This document shows, piece by piece, positions 1 to 10,069 of a DNA stretch of 64,000 nt. Numbering within the stretch: the stretch's first letter is position 1; each line of letters begins with the position of its first letter. The notes under the pieces are model-generated. The model made no database searches. It was not told where the DNA came from and saw only the letters and a program-made list of their open reading frames with translations. The stretch is taken from NCBI GenBank assembly GCA_000827265.1, contig KN834752.1, positions 1,416,948 through 1,480,947 on the forward strand, in the 5' to 3' direction. The position numbers and the translations under genes were made by a program. The DNA is from Collybiopsis luxurians FD-317 M1 (lineage: Eukaryota > Basidiomycota > Agaricomycetes > Agaricales > Omphalotaceae).

Positions 1-64
1 GCAGATTAACTGCACATGATCGGAATGATTATTTCAGTAACAAGTTCTGTACAGCTCCACTTAC

Positions 65-353
65 ACTTCTGGTTGTCAACTCCAATAGATACTTCCGCAA
101 TGTACGTAATTGCTTCGTTGACAACAGGCACGGTTTGCCTGCTCGAGATTGACGATGAGGAAGACCGTTTCCCCGCCGCACGATCCCGGAAAGATTGCGC
201 TCGCGCGTGTCCTGAGCTAACAACGTTGTGTCCACTCGTGACTTTGATAGACTTGCGAATGGGCACAGTCAGGCTCGACTGAGCAACAGGTGAAGCAACA
301 CTCAGGCTACTGAGAGCCAGAGATGAGAGAATCACTGCTACAGGGGAAAACAT
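65..353 (-). CDS. Aspartic protease, first exon (partial)
   Basis: Exon 1 of a probable secreted pepsin-type aspartic protease (A1 family, polyporopepsin group). The ATG at 353-351 opens a hydrophobic signal peptide ending near SVASPVA. A basic, Ser-rich propeptide-like stretch follows (KRSSSSSISSRQ), then the block VPVVNEAITYIAEVSIG, which resembles the start of mature basidiomycete aspartic proteases just before the substrate strand and the first catalytic DTG. A GTAAGT donor lies at about 64-59, so the rest of the gene (both catalytic aspartates) is beyond the left edge. A TTTAAAAGG element about 80 bases upstream could serve as core promoter. The family call rests on the signal peptide and one short conserved block only; another secreted protein is possible. 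Confidence 0.6.
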
Positions 354-1353
354 GTCGGCAGTACTAGAGCTCGATGTGAGAAGAGTGGCTGCTAGACCGC
401 TGCTATGGGGGGATATTCCTCGCAGAGAGCCCTTTTAAAGTACGCTGTTCAATTGGAGCCGGCGCGTTATGAGCTTCTCGCTGGACAAATAACATTGCAA
501 CAGCAGGTATTTGCAGATAACGGGATCAGTCACTGATGGATATACCCCGAAGTCCTTTCATAAATTCCGAAACTATCGTCCGATTATGTTCAGCACGCAA
601 GCATTCAATATATGTGTTTTCTATTTGTCGAGCAAAAAAGAAGATGAGCTGGCAGAAGACTGGCTGCATATGGCATTTCGATTGTTTAAAGATAAGGATG
701 ATGACTGTCTAGATTCCAGGGGAATTTGAAAGGACTAAGCGTAATTTTCTTCAAGGTCCGTAAATGAGGGGCATAGGAGCATCTTGAACGCTTTCTGCTT
801 CGGAACTATCGTCCGAGGATGTCATGAGGAGGTTCTGGAGTTGAATGTTAACGCGGCATATTTTGTTGAAGATGAAAGATAGATTAATTTGAGCGCATGG
901 TGCTGTTCCTTGAGGTTGGCCATAGTTATCGGGTCGGGCTGTCGTAATTGTATGAGGTGAAGGCTGGATCGCTAGATCGTGAGGAGGAAGTTTGAACAAA
1001 GAACTTAAAAGTTCAGCAGTTCATCACACATCACGTGGAGTCTTTCTTTCTCCGTGGCTCGTGACGTCACGCGTCAAACCCTGTGACCGACGCGCCAGAT
1101 TGAATTCTTGCGATAGGGGAGTATGTAAAGGGCAGGACTGGAAAAAAAGATACATAAATAGTAAAGAGAGCTCTACGACATGCTTCTAGTATCTATCAAA
1201 GATACAAATGACATCTAGGTCCTCCTCGACGACATCGTGCCTTCTCTTCCTTCCCTCATCCTTCCCACTCCAAGTTAGATCTGTCCAAATCCTCGAGGAG
1301 CTCTTATAAGCTTCGAATCAGCATGGTCAGGCCCAGCTGATCTACTAGTACAG
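354..1353. other. Intergenic, no supported gene
   Basis: The first bases are the promoter and 5' leader of the aspartic protease. The rest holds only short open frames on both strands without family resemblance or clear splice context. One Ser/Asp/Glu-rich minus-strand stretch near 751-830 could be an exon remnant but cannot be supported. Confidence 0.5.
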
Positions 1354-3518
1354 CTAGAATGCGCGAACTCTAGGGGTCTTCAAGGTCGGCGAGTCTTCTT
1401 TGGCCGTCAGCTGTCGCTCCAAACGCGTGTCAATCGGAGGAAAGATTATTGGAGGTCTAGCATTAATCAGACCACGGAACGATTCCTCTGAGCTATAAAT
1501 GCTAAAAGATTCCACATCCGAGTGAGTGGTACGCTCGACATCGATCCATACTTTACTGGATCCGCTGGACGAGGAAGAGATATTCGAGCGTATGGAGCAA
1601 GAAGACAGGCTTTCCCTTTTTGAGAACGTAGAAGAAGATGGGGCAGCAGTACCCGCATTGGGTCGCCGTTTCTGAGAAAGACCCAGCCCAGCCACCAATA
1701 ATCCCAGACAAAGGATTGTTGAAACGACTGTAGTCGTCCCGAAGAAAGGCCATGTAGTGAAAACCAGGCGGTAAGTCTCTGAAATAAATATTAAGGTAAG
1801 GCCAACGACATAGAGCAGCGAAAACATGGCCAGCAGAAGCTGCGCTCGGGGATGGCCTTGATGAGAAGCAGACCATAGCTACGCAAGCTCATGAGCGAGT
1901 AAACTGAGACGGAAGGGGCTGCTACTCTTACTGCAATTAGCCATGGTATGAAAACCTTTGTAGAGTGGGAATCAGTCATGAGATTCGCATTCTTGCCTTT
2001 TACTTACGAGAGCTTCAATGAATGCAAGAGCCTCGAGTGCTTCAACATGGTCTGCCAGGTGCGCGCTAACCCCGTGAAGCAAGTCGTTCAGCCAGAGGCC
2101 GAGTGGCAACATGACAAAGAACATTGATATCTGAATGACGATATGAAGTCCAACAATCCAACGGCCTTCCGTGCTTCCGAGGTACAGTCTCTGGTCATTC
2201 CATTGCGAGGACTAAGGAGGCGCATCAGCTTTGATCAAGATATAGTCCAAAGGGCATTGGTTACCGCGTAAAGCTTGTACGCGAAACAAACTAGAAGTAT
2301 TAGACCTACTCCTCCAAGAATGATGCTGGGTATCTCTAATATCTTCTGCGGAGACCAGAGACCTGACAGCAAACGCTCCGCGCCACAAGTGGTATGTATG
2401 ATGGAATCAACTTGCGCTTGAGAACGTCCCGCATAGACAATTCGAAATATGAACCAGATAATCTGAAATACGAGACAGACGAAAGTTGTTATGGTCCAAG
2501 AGATACTGCGATAATTGAGAGCGACGAATGTTATGAAGAGTACCCAAACTTGGAGGATGACAAGGGCAATGTCTTCCCGGACTGCATTGTCAAGTCTATT
2601 GAATGCAGGTGAGTTTGCGGAAGAAAAATTCGGGAGATAATGAGTACTTGTAGACAGGAAAGCTTAATGAATCGACGCAAGTTGTTGAAATATTGCCATC
2701 TTGTAAAAAGCCCAACACTGCATTATTGTTTTGGAAACCATCTCCGCCCCGTCCGCCCTGCCCACCGCCATGGTGTCCGTCGCCGTTGCCTCTGCCTGAA
2801 ATTAGACTGGCCGTAGCCTTGATAGCTCTGAGTATCGGCACTGGACAAAGAGGCTTTGTCTTACCTCAACACCCGTTGCAGACGCAGTGGACTTTGTGCT
2901 GGTCTGGGTAACAGTACGGGAGGAAAAAATGGACGAGGAGGAAGAGGAAGTCTTAAATGTTGCGCTTGTTGAAAGAGACAAAACCGGAGAGGCACTACGG
3001 ATCGATGAGATTGTTGAGTGAGACGCGACTGTTGATGAGACTGAAGCCCAAGCACTTGTGTAGGTTGGAGAAGGAGTCGGAGCATTGACTGGCGCGGTTG
3101 TGGAGATAGTTGTTATAGTTGTCAAAGGCAAGGTTCTGCAATGGTTACGGGACGAGCATAACAACAACGACTGCCCTTCAAGGACAGGTAAAGAAAAAGA
3201 ATCTCCGCCATGACGCCGCAGAACCTCGTGCAAAGCCAACGACGCGGAGTTATCCAGGTTGAAAATCGTTATTCGAAGGGCCATTTGGACGCCAAAATAC
3301 GTTAATGAAAGGATGTATAGGCCCGCCACGGAGCCCATCAAGGACTTCCAGCTCATTCTTCTGCATAAAAAGTATCTGGAATCGGACGGTTCCACGGCTG
3401 AGCTTTAGTACTAGAAGACGTACCTAGAGAAAAAGCCCGAAATTATCGATATGCTGGCCTCATACCTGAAGGGTAGCACGGAGTCTGGCACAAAGCACTG
3501 AGAAGAAGGCTCATATCC
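1354..3518 (-). CDS. Multi-pass membrane protein with Ser/Thr/Gly-rich insert (5' end open)
   Basis: Not a family I can name. Splicing seven or more exons gives one continuous protein. It begins with a hydrophobic N-terminal part (LPFRYEASISIISGFFS, then MSWKSLMGSVAGLYILSLTY). A Cys pair and a long Ser/Thr-rich stretch follow, then a Gly/His/Asp-rich patch (GRGNGDGHHGGGQGGRGG). After that come five to six strongly hydrophobic helices (for example VILQVWVLFITFVALNYRS, FVCLVFQIIWFIFRIVYAG, ILGGVGLILLVCFAYKLYA) and a polar Ser-rich cytoplasmic-looking tail. Introns I can phase: about 3420-3360, about 2865-2815, about 2655-2600, about 2270-2220, about 1990-1945 and about 1940-1880. The layout resembles a plasma-membrane protein with a glycosylated outer loop. 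At least one 5' exon remains unplaced, so the start codon is unknown; open sequence continues to about 3660. Confidence 0.6.
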
Positions 3519-4075
3519 CTAAAGAAGCGGAATCGAGGCGTATGGATCTTTCCTGGACGTTGCATGATTTCATTGATGGAGATACCTGGCCCGTTGCTAG
3601 AGCTGCATGAGGTTTTGACTTCAATCAAAAAGATGTTGATAGACAGATTTTGAGTCTCGAGAAGTTAGCCGTTCTGCCTCGGTGGACGTAATCACAGGTT
3701 AGGATTTCAATACATCGGTATCGGGGACGAGTGAAAATCAGACAGAAAACTGTAAAGAGACGACTTCAAGGGGATTCCAGCCAGCTTGGATCATGGATCA
3801 AGCGAAGATAGCATCTGTCAATTCAAAATTTGGAAGGTCCAAGTCGCACCACACAAGTTACGGGAAGACGTAAGTTAGGATGGGCTTTCTCCTCCGTTTC
3901 TGCCTCTTGTCAAAAACAACAATATTTGCTTTTGAAGGGCCCAACAGTGGGCCCACATCAATCAAATCCAGTAACCCACCGCTAAGCCCGAACTTATGTT
4001 CGAGTCATCCGTAAGATACTGTACAACGGGATATCAATCCTATACCGAAAACCTGGTAACTACGAGACGCATGCA

Positions 4076-4717
4076 TCATCGTTTGTTCTGTAGAACAAAA
4101 GAGTAGGTGGGTTTCTCCTGGATTCCGCAGCTATCTTCCGAGTCGGTTGACTCATATATCTCTTCCCATTCCTCTTCCACAGGCAGACCCAACGTCTCCC
4201 ACTCTTGCTCTTCGTCTAAAAATATGACCTCTCTAGGTCCCTTGACGACTTCGTACTCTTTCGCTATTCCTTAATTCAAGTTCAGGGTTGCTCGGGAACG
4301 AGTGATGGTCAAAGCAGTACCTTTTAATTTTGCAGGTTTTGCCATGTCAAGAAGCGAGGCAATATGTTCCCCTCTGCCGGTTGGAAAGCTGTCACTCTCA
4401 AACACGTCCAGCTCTTCTGTCTCCTCGTCAAAATATAATTCATCGCGGTATGCCTTTAAATCATCGACATTGTTAGAGCAGGTGATTAAACCTGCTTTCC
4501 TTCTGCGACGATTTTTGTGCCTCAACTCGGACTTGTTCTGCATGAACGGAATCGCGGCCATCAGTACAGCATCGCAGTGGGGTATGCCCGCGTCCATGTA
4601 AATTTTTTTAATTGCCTGAAAATCCATCCTAGTTGAGTATGATACTTGCGCGGAATAACAATCACTAACCTTCTTCACGACTTTAGGTCTGTATTCAGTC
4701 TGGGAGGACCTAGTCAT
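4076..4717 (-). CDS. Small acidic protein of unknown function
   Basis: Three exons give a protein of about 170 residues. Exon 1 encodes MTRSSQTEYRPKVVKK. A 54-nt intron (GTTAGT...TTTTCAG) leads to AIKKIYMDAGIPHCDAVLMA and a basic patch (RHKNRRRRK). A second intron (GTACTG...ATTAAG) restores the frame into a strongly acidic C-terminus (EEQEWETLGLPVEEEWEEI) ending NKR. Both introns preserve reading phase, which is good evidence for a real gene even though I recognise no domain. There is no signal peptide or membrane segment; a nuclear or cytosolic protein is plausible. A TTATAAA box lies at about 4791-4797, some 75 bases upstream of the ATG. Confidence 0.6.
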
Positions 4718-4790
4718 TGTGGAGTTTGCTACAGCTTCTGGGTAATACTCGAAGGGGGTTGTCGATGAGATGAGGACTCGTTAATCTGGG

Positions 4791-4797
4791 CTTATAA
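4791..4797 (-). promoter_or_regulatory. TATA-like box of the small acidic-protein gene
   Basis: On the minus strand the sequence reads TTTATAAG, about 75 bases before the ATG at 4717. Position and sequence fit a fungal core promoter; no experimental support. Confidence 0.35.
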
Positions 4798-5133
4798 ACT
4801 GCATTCTCAGAACTCAATGTGAGTAAAGGTAAATATCGATCGAGTCAAGTTCGATTCAAGTGGCTCCGGTGTCGTGCGAGTAAGCAGTGGCGGTGCCGTT
4901 ATGTCGCGGTAGTTGACCAAAAACAAGTCAACAAGCATGAGATTGAGGCGAGTTTGAAAGACAGGGTAGCGATTGGATGACAAGTATATACAAAATTTGA
5001 AAGTAGAATGATATACACAGAAATTGAACAGTAAGCGATACAAAAAATGACCTGGGAAGCAGTTAGAAACATTGTCAAAAATGAACACGGGCGGTGACAT
5101 TAGTTATGGTTACAAAAATATAACGCTCGTCAG

Positions 5134-5921
5134 TTACAGTAGAAGCCTCTGATCGCGAATTTTCTGAACTTTACGTTTATGTTGTCCTCGACGAGATTCG
5201 GTGGGATAGGTGCACGGGATGTTTCGCCGGGCGCATTGGCTGGAAAGGACTATGTCAGATGCTGAACTCGTCCATAAGAGTGATGAGGACGAGAACGTAC
5301 TTGCAGGTCGTATCTTCGCTTCCTGGTGCTGGCCTACCGCATGCAATTTTTCGTTCCCGACAAAAATGACAAGCTAGAGTCTGCTTTTTGGGCGGATTCA
5401 TCTGTCGTACTGGCACGGTATGCAGTCCGTCAGTGAGTCGCGAGTCGGCTTTATAGAAGCTAGAGTCTGCAGGCCGTTGGAGGCGAGAGAAGCCTATGTT
5501 GAAGTCGTGTAAACTAGACAAATGACTCGCTCTGTCGTCGCTGCCGTCGCTGCCGAAGTAGGACCTGTTTAACTCCCCTGCACTGGAAGAAGTGGGAATT
5601 CCAGGAAAAAGATAACCAGTGTCTGTAGACGAAATGGTTTCAGAATAGTTACTGTAGGACTGCGCAAGATCCACGCTAGTATCATAGGAGCGCGGAACAG
5701 GTAGGTAGAGTTGGTTTGGATATTCTTCCGATGGCATTCGTTGCGAAGGAGGATAATTCGAAACGTGCTCGAAATTATCGGTAGGACGTTCCAGAGGAAA
5801 ATAATACTGCAGGCAAATTTTGAATGAGATTATTCGCAGAAAAGAAACAGCTTACTGTATCATCGTAAGTGCTATTAGAGCAGGTATAATTATCTAGGTT
5901 TGGGTAATTTGGTGCGTACAT
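5134..5921 (-). CDS. Zn2Cys6 fungal-type transcription factor
   Basis: Likely DNA-binding regulator of the Gal4-type binuclear zinc cluster family. Exon 1 starts MYAPNYPNLDNY in a good ACCATG context. A phase-0 intron (GTAAGC...CTGCAG) leads to a Tyr/Ser/Asn/Pro-rich region. The zinc cluster sits unusually close to the C-terminus. It is split by an intron and reads C-x2-C-x6-C-x11-C-x2-C-x6-C (ACHFCRERKIACGRP... then KQCARRNIPCTY), followed by a basic tail (RRGQHKRKVQKIRDQRLLL) that could extend DNA contact. Most members carry the cluster at the N-terminus and a middle-homology domain after it; here there is none, so this is a short C-terminal-cluster type of about 220 residues. An in-frame-looking open exon at 5990-6172 (MPGWFLSQFPASFFDATSR) may belong to an alternative 5' end but does not splice in phase. 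Confidence 0.8.
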
Positions 5922-7500
5922 GGTAGAGCCTAAACGATAAAGGGGGGCTGCGCGATGGGGAGTGATTCAAGTTATAGGGCAAAGACCTTCTAGACTGATA
6001 TATCGTCTTGAGAATAGAATTGCATCACAGGAGGGTGGATTTTCGATAAAGTTTCGTAAGGTTCTGAGACGTAATGACCGTTAAAAGAACCCTTGGAGGA
6101 AGGATCCGCAGTCATACGCGACGTGGCATCGAAGAAACTAGCGGGGAACTGAGAAAGAAACCAGCCGGGCATTATCGATTACAATATCAGCAAATGAGAC
6201 GAAAAAAGAGAAAATTACTGAGGTAGCACACGCTGCACCCGAAAAGAAATCAGCATGCACTCGGGAGCGAGCTTACTATGACAAGATGTCTGGCTTCGTT
6301 ACGCCACAATATCGGGCAATTCACCGGTTATCTAAGGGAATTGGGATCGACCCGAAGCGTCTGAGCGCCTGTTCTAGTAACACGACGTTGAGTTTGCGTT
6401 GAGTATGTCCCTAGTCGCAGGCGGTCCTGAAAAATTATTCGGCATTCATAATGCCAGGAAATTTTGAGCTCAGCGGATTGCACAATGAAACCGACATATG
6501 AGTCAGGAAGGCACAATCGATACGGGTAGAGTGACCTCACTACACCACGTGGAAATGGACCTACAACGGAAACATGAAGAAAAGCCTGATTGGATTCAAA
6601 GCGGCTGGTAAGCGCACAAGACGACCATTCTGGGGTTAGCCCGATCAACTGTTGCAACTCGAAACGCAAAAAAATTACCCATTGACCGAAGGAGAGGCAA
6701 GTCCCACCAATGAGAAGACGGCAGACGGTGGGTCCTCTCGATCCTTCTCCCAGCCGAGGAATCTATGGCATTTGGGAATATCTTGTGAGCGTGAAGAAAA
6801 ACTTTAAGAACCCCGGAAGTTGCCGAAAATTTCTTCCCACCTTTCAATAGCTGCTACAAACAGCTTTGACCAGCGAGCTGCGCAGGGCGCCTAAACATCC
6901 TTGGCCTCGTTCTGTCCTTCACTTACCGAGGAAGGTTGATCGAAGAAGTGTCGCCGGAGCCGAGTACATCTTGTTTTGGAAGTATCAAAGCCTCGACTCA
7001 AAAAAAGACTACATGACCGAAAAAATCTTGATTACGAAATGTATAAATATAGGGTCCTAGAAAAAGGGGCGGGAGCGACAGGAAAAACCGTCACATGGAT
7101 TAAGGGAGCCGCGAGCAGGGTACGCAAGGATTATAAGAACTAGGTTACGAATGAAGAATCAATTAAACGCACGGATTAGGGAGAATGTAAGTAGACTATA
7201 CGCAAAATGGAACGGAATAACACCCAAGAATTACAATGACTGAGTTGCGAGTGGAAGAAGAATCAGTTGAACGCACGGATTAAGGCGGATGTGAGTAAGG
7301 TATACGCAAAGTAGAACAGAACGAAATTCGAAAACAGTTGAACTCGTACAAAGACACAGGAGAGCGAACACATAAGACAAAAGCGAAGTAGACAACACTG
7401 ACACTAGAAAAAGAAAATTAGAGTTGGATAATGTATGATCAACGGAAAAAAAAGGCAAGGAAGGAAACAAGTGCAGATCGCAAAAAAGTTCCGGTTGGTA
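5922..7500. other. Long intergenic region with a diverged direct repeat
   Basis: Contains the promoter side of the Zn2Cys6 gene and an orphan open exon at 5990-6172. Several Trp/Arg-rich minus-strand frames at 6330-6850 look non-coding. An imperfect direct repeat lies at 7140-7322 (separate entry). No supported gene. Confidence 0.4.
7140..7322. repeat. Imperfect direct repeat, two copies 104 bases apart
   Basis: Copy 1 (about 7153-7218) and copy 2 (about 7257-7322) share GAAGAATCA-TT-AACGCACGGATTA, then ATGT-AGTA and TATACGCAAA-T-GAAC, with scattered substitutions. The spacing is constant at 104. Similarity extends a little upstream (GGTTACGA versus GAGTTGCGA). It has no coding frame. It may be a diverged duplication or a remnant of a larger tandem array. 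Confidence 0.75.
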
Positions 7501-9919
7501 TCACCTCAACCTCTTATGTGCGTCCCTCGCAGCGGCCTGCGCTTCCAAAAACTTCATTGTCTCGTCTTTTCCACTGCGATCACCTTCGTAAGTCTCCCCG
7601 TACCCGTAAACCATTCCCCACACCACTAAATCCACCTCCCTCCTGACCAAAAGCTCTTTTAATCGTTCACACATCTCCTCTTTCGTTCCACCGGTGAAGA
7701 TCTTCTGAGGGTTAGTTTTCATTCCGGTAGCGAAGCAGGATTTGTTCGTAACTTCCGCGTGAGCCTCGAGATTGCGCTGCAGGGCAGCTGCAGATAGCTT
7801 TGAGCACAAAGCAGGAGAGGTAATCAGAGGTGGCTGGGGATGCAAGAGGTACAAATTCGGTATACCTAAGTTGATATTAGATCCAACCAATAAATTAGGC
7901 GGAGATACAACTTACTGTCAATATACCGCTCACACTCTTCCGGGATTTCGACATCCACGATTCGTTGTTCCCTCTGAATGAGCTTCGCCATCCTCCGTAG
8001 CCCTGGCATCGCAACACTTGTGCCGACTAATCCTAGGTAGCGCAGTCTTGAGTTTATACATAAACCCAAAGCTGGGACGGCATCATCGGTGATGCGAGGG
8101 TTATGCGACAGGTGGAGGTGCGTAAGAGTGAGTCTGAGCGCAGTCAGATGGAATACCCTTAATCAGCGAATGATAGACGTCAGAATAGCCGAAGAAAGAT
8201 AAGCCAGAGAACGTTCACCCTTCATCGCCAATGCCAGTATTGACCAAACCGAGAACCGCGAGTCTCGGTAACCCGACAAGCTTGACGAGGTCCATGTCCA
8301 TGACGTGTGTATTACTGAACGAGAGCTCAGAAAGAAAGAGGAAGCTACTCGGACGGGTGAACACTGTCGGAAAATATCAGGAACTGCTACAAGTAGCCGG
8401 AGTGTACACACCATTCCAAATAGCCCTACCACCCATGTTTAGCCCGCCCTCTTCCGAAAGAGACGGCCCCAAATCAAGGCGCGTCACTTCAGACGTACGG
8501 AAAACGTTAATAATACGTTCGTTGAGAAGACCTGCAGAGAAAAGTGAGCTATGACAGAGAAATTTTCGCATAATCGTAAGCGATCTACCTTCAGAAGCAA
8601 GGAGATCTGCAGCAGCTTGGTGCGGGCTAACCTTCACGCGCTTTGTCGTGCCGGGCTCAGCATGACGTTCTTCGTTCTCTGCAGGTTTGAACTCTGCCAA
8701 CCTGTTACCTAACCTAATACCAGGCATCATCCCATCCAGTCTCTGGACAAGTTTATCGTAGCCTCTGGGCGTTTCTGTCCCGATGACCGGTCCATACAAA
8801 GCCTCTGAAAAAAGTGATCAGCCGCACTCTTGCTGCTAGAATTCAAGAACACGGAACCAGCCTTCCAGCTCCTTCAAGCGGCGTTTGATATCCGCGGAAT
8901 CATCTTTGGCTTCGATATCGTCGTCGTTTTCCGCTTGTATGTTGAAGGGAGAAGAGTTGCCGAGCCTGTAGTTGAGTTTCCTGCCGCGATCAATAGCCTT
9001 TAAGTCCTTCATGTCGAGTTCAAGTGAACGGATATTAGAGGAGAAACGCTTGTCGAGTGCTTGGTCGACGTCGAGTTCTGTGCCGGATCATTAGGGAAAT
9101 CAACCTAGATAACTAGTAGAACTTGCCAGGTTTCGATTGAGGATCGCATGTAAAGGAGCGCGCAAACTTCGCTGGCTGCCTTAGAAGCTCTGGGAAAGCT
9201 ACTTCTAGACTACGTTTCTGTACCATCCTCTTCCCTATTGTTGCAGAAACTTGCTTGGCTTGCGGGGCATTTAGTGGTCGAGGTTTCGTGAGGTTAGCTT
9301 GTGGTAGAGTATCGACCTGACCTAATCCAGGTGGGACCAGAGGAGACAAAGTTTTCGTCGTGAGGTTTTCGGTACTGACATCAGTGCGGGTAGAGTTGGG
9401 TAAAGAGATCGTAGATGTAGGCGACAGGGAGAGCACGTCGTCTACGGGAACCTTGGGCAATGAGATTGATATTGAGTCGAACTCCGGGGAAAGTTCCTCG
9501 TGAGGGACAAGATTTGGACCAGAGAGCTTAAGAAACGCCTGAGCGGCACGGTCTTTCCGCGTCTTACGAATTGGCCGACGCGCAGGCGAAGGAATCGGAG
9601 GAGTGCCATAGTCGTGACAATCATTTGCAGAAATATGTGAGAGAGAAAGTGCCAGCTTTTCCTTGCCCTTTTCCTTTTGCATTACGACGGCGATCTGAGT
9701 GAGCATTTTCACAAACGATGAGACAGTGATTCCTTTGTCTTTCCGTCCTTTGAATCCTTTGGAGTCCTTGTCATCTTGCAGCTTAGCTTTTCGAATTTTG
9801 GATTCGTTTGTCGCAATCGATTTCAGATATTTTGAAGCAGATTCTGCGGGACAGTATAACGGATTCTCGGTGTCGACGATGGGTTTGGGAGGTATCTCTG
9901 AAGCGTATCCGGGAGCCAT
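7501..9919 (-). CDS. Leucine-rich-repeat (RNI-like) protein with disordered N-terminus
   Basis: The N-terminal exon from [16 protein letters not shown] (ATG at 9919) encodes a Lys/Ser/Pro-rich, probably disordered part of about 260 residues. An intron at 9078-9126 joins it in phase to [20 protein letters not shown] only if spliced GC-AG (donor GCAAGT). Later exons carry a helical middle ([25 protein letters not shown]), then leucine-rich repeats: [29 protein letters not shown] and [20 protein letters not shown], then [16 protein letters not shown]. The last exon ends in a Glu/Arg/Ala-rich helix ([14 protein letters not shown]). Repeats of this type form a curved protein-binding surface, as in F-box or Rad7-like proteins, but no F-box is visible. 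If the GC-AG intron is wrong, this would be two genes (9113-9919 and 7501 to about 9080). Function unknown. Confidence 0.65.
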
Positions 9920-10069
9920 AACGATGAATATGCGATGAAAAAGCCTTGAGAAAAGAAGGATGAGCTTGCAATTGAGGATGATGGTGGTTGGGTCGAGAGC
10001 GGAGAAGATTTTTGTGCCGACTGGCCGAGTGCCCTCGTACCAAGTCGCTCCAAACAATTCGCTTCGGAT

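Noticed and set aside
4807..5100. Minus-strand frame rich in Phe, Leu and Tyr
   Set aside because: AT-rich intergenic composition, no start context or splice support; not a convincing membrane protein.
6328..6847. Two overlapping minus-strand frames rich in Arg and Trp
   Set aside because: No signal, domain, or splice-consistent neighbours; composition looks random.
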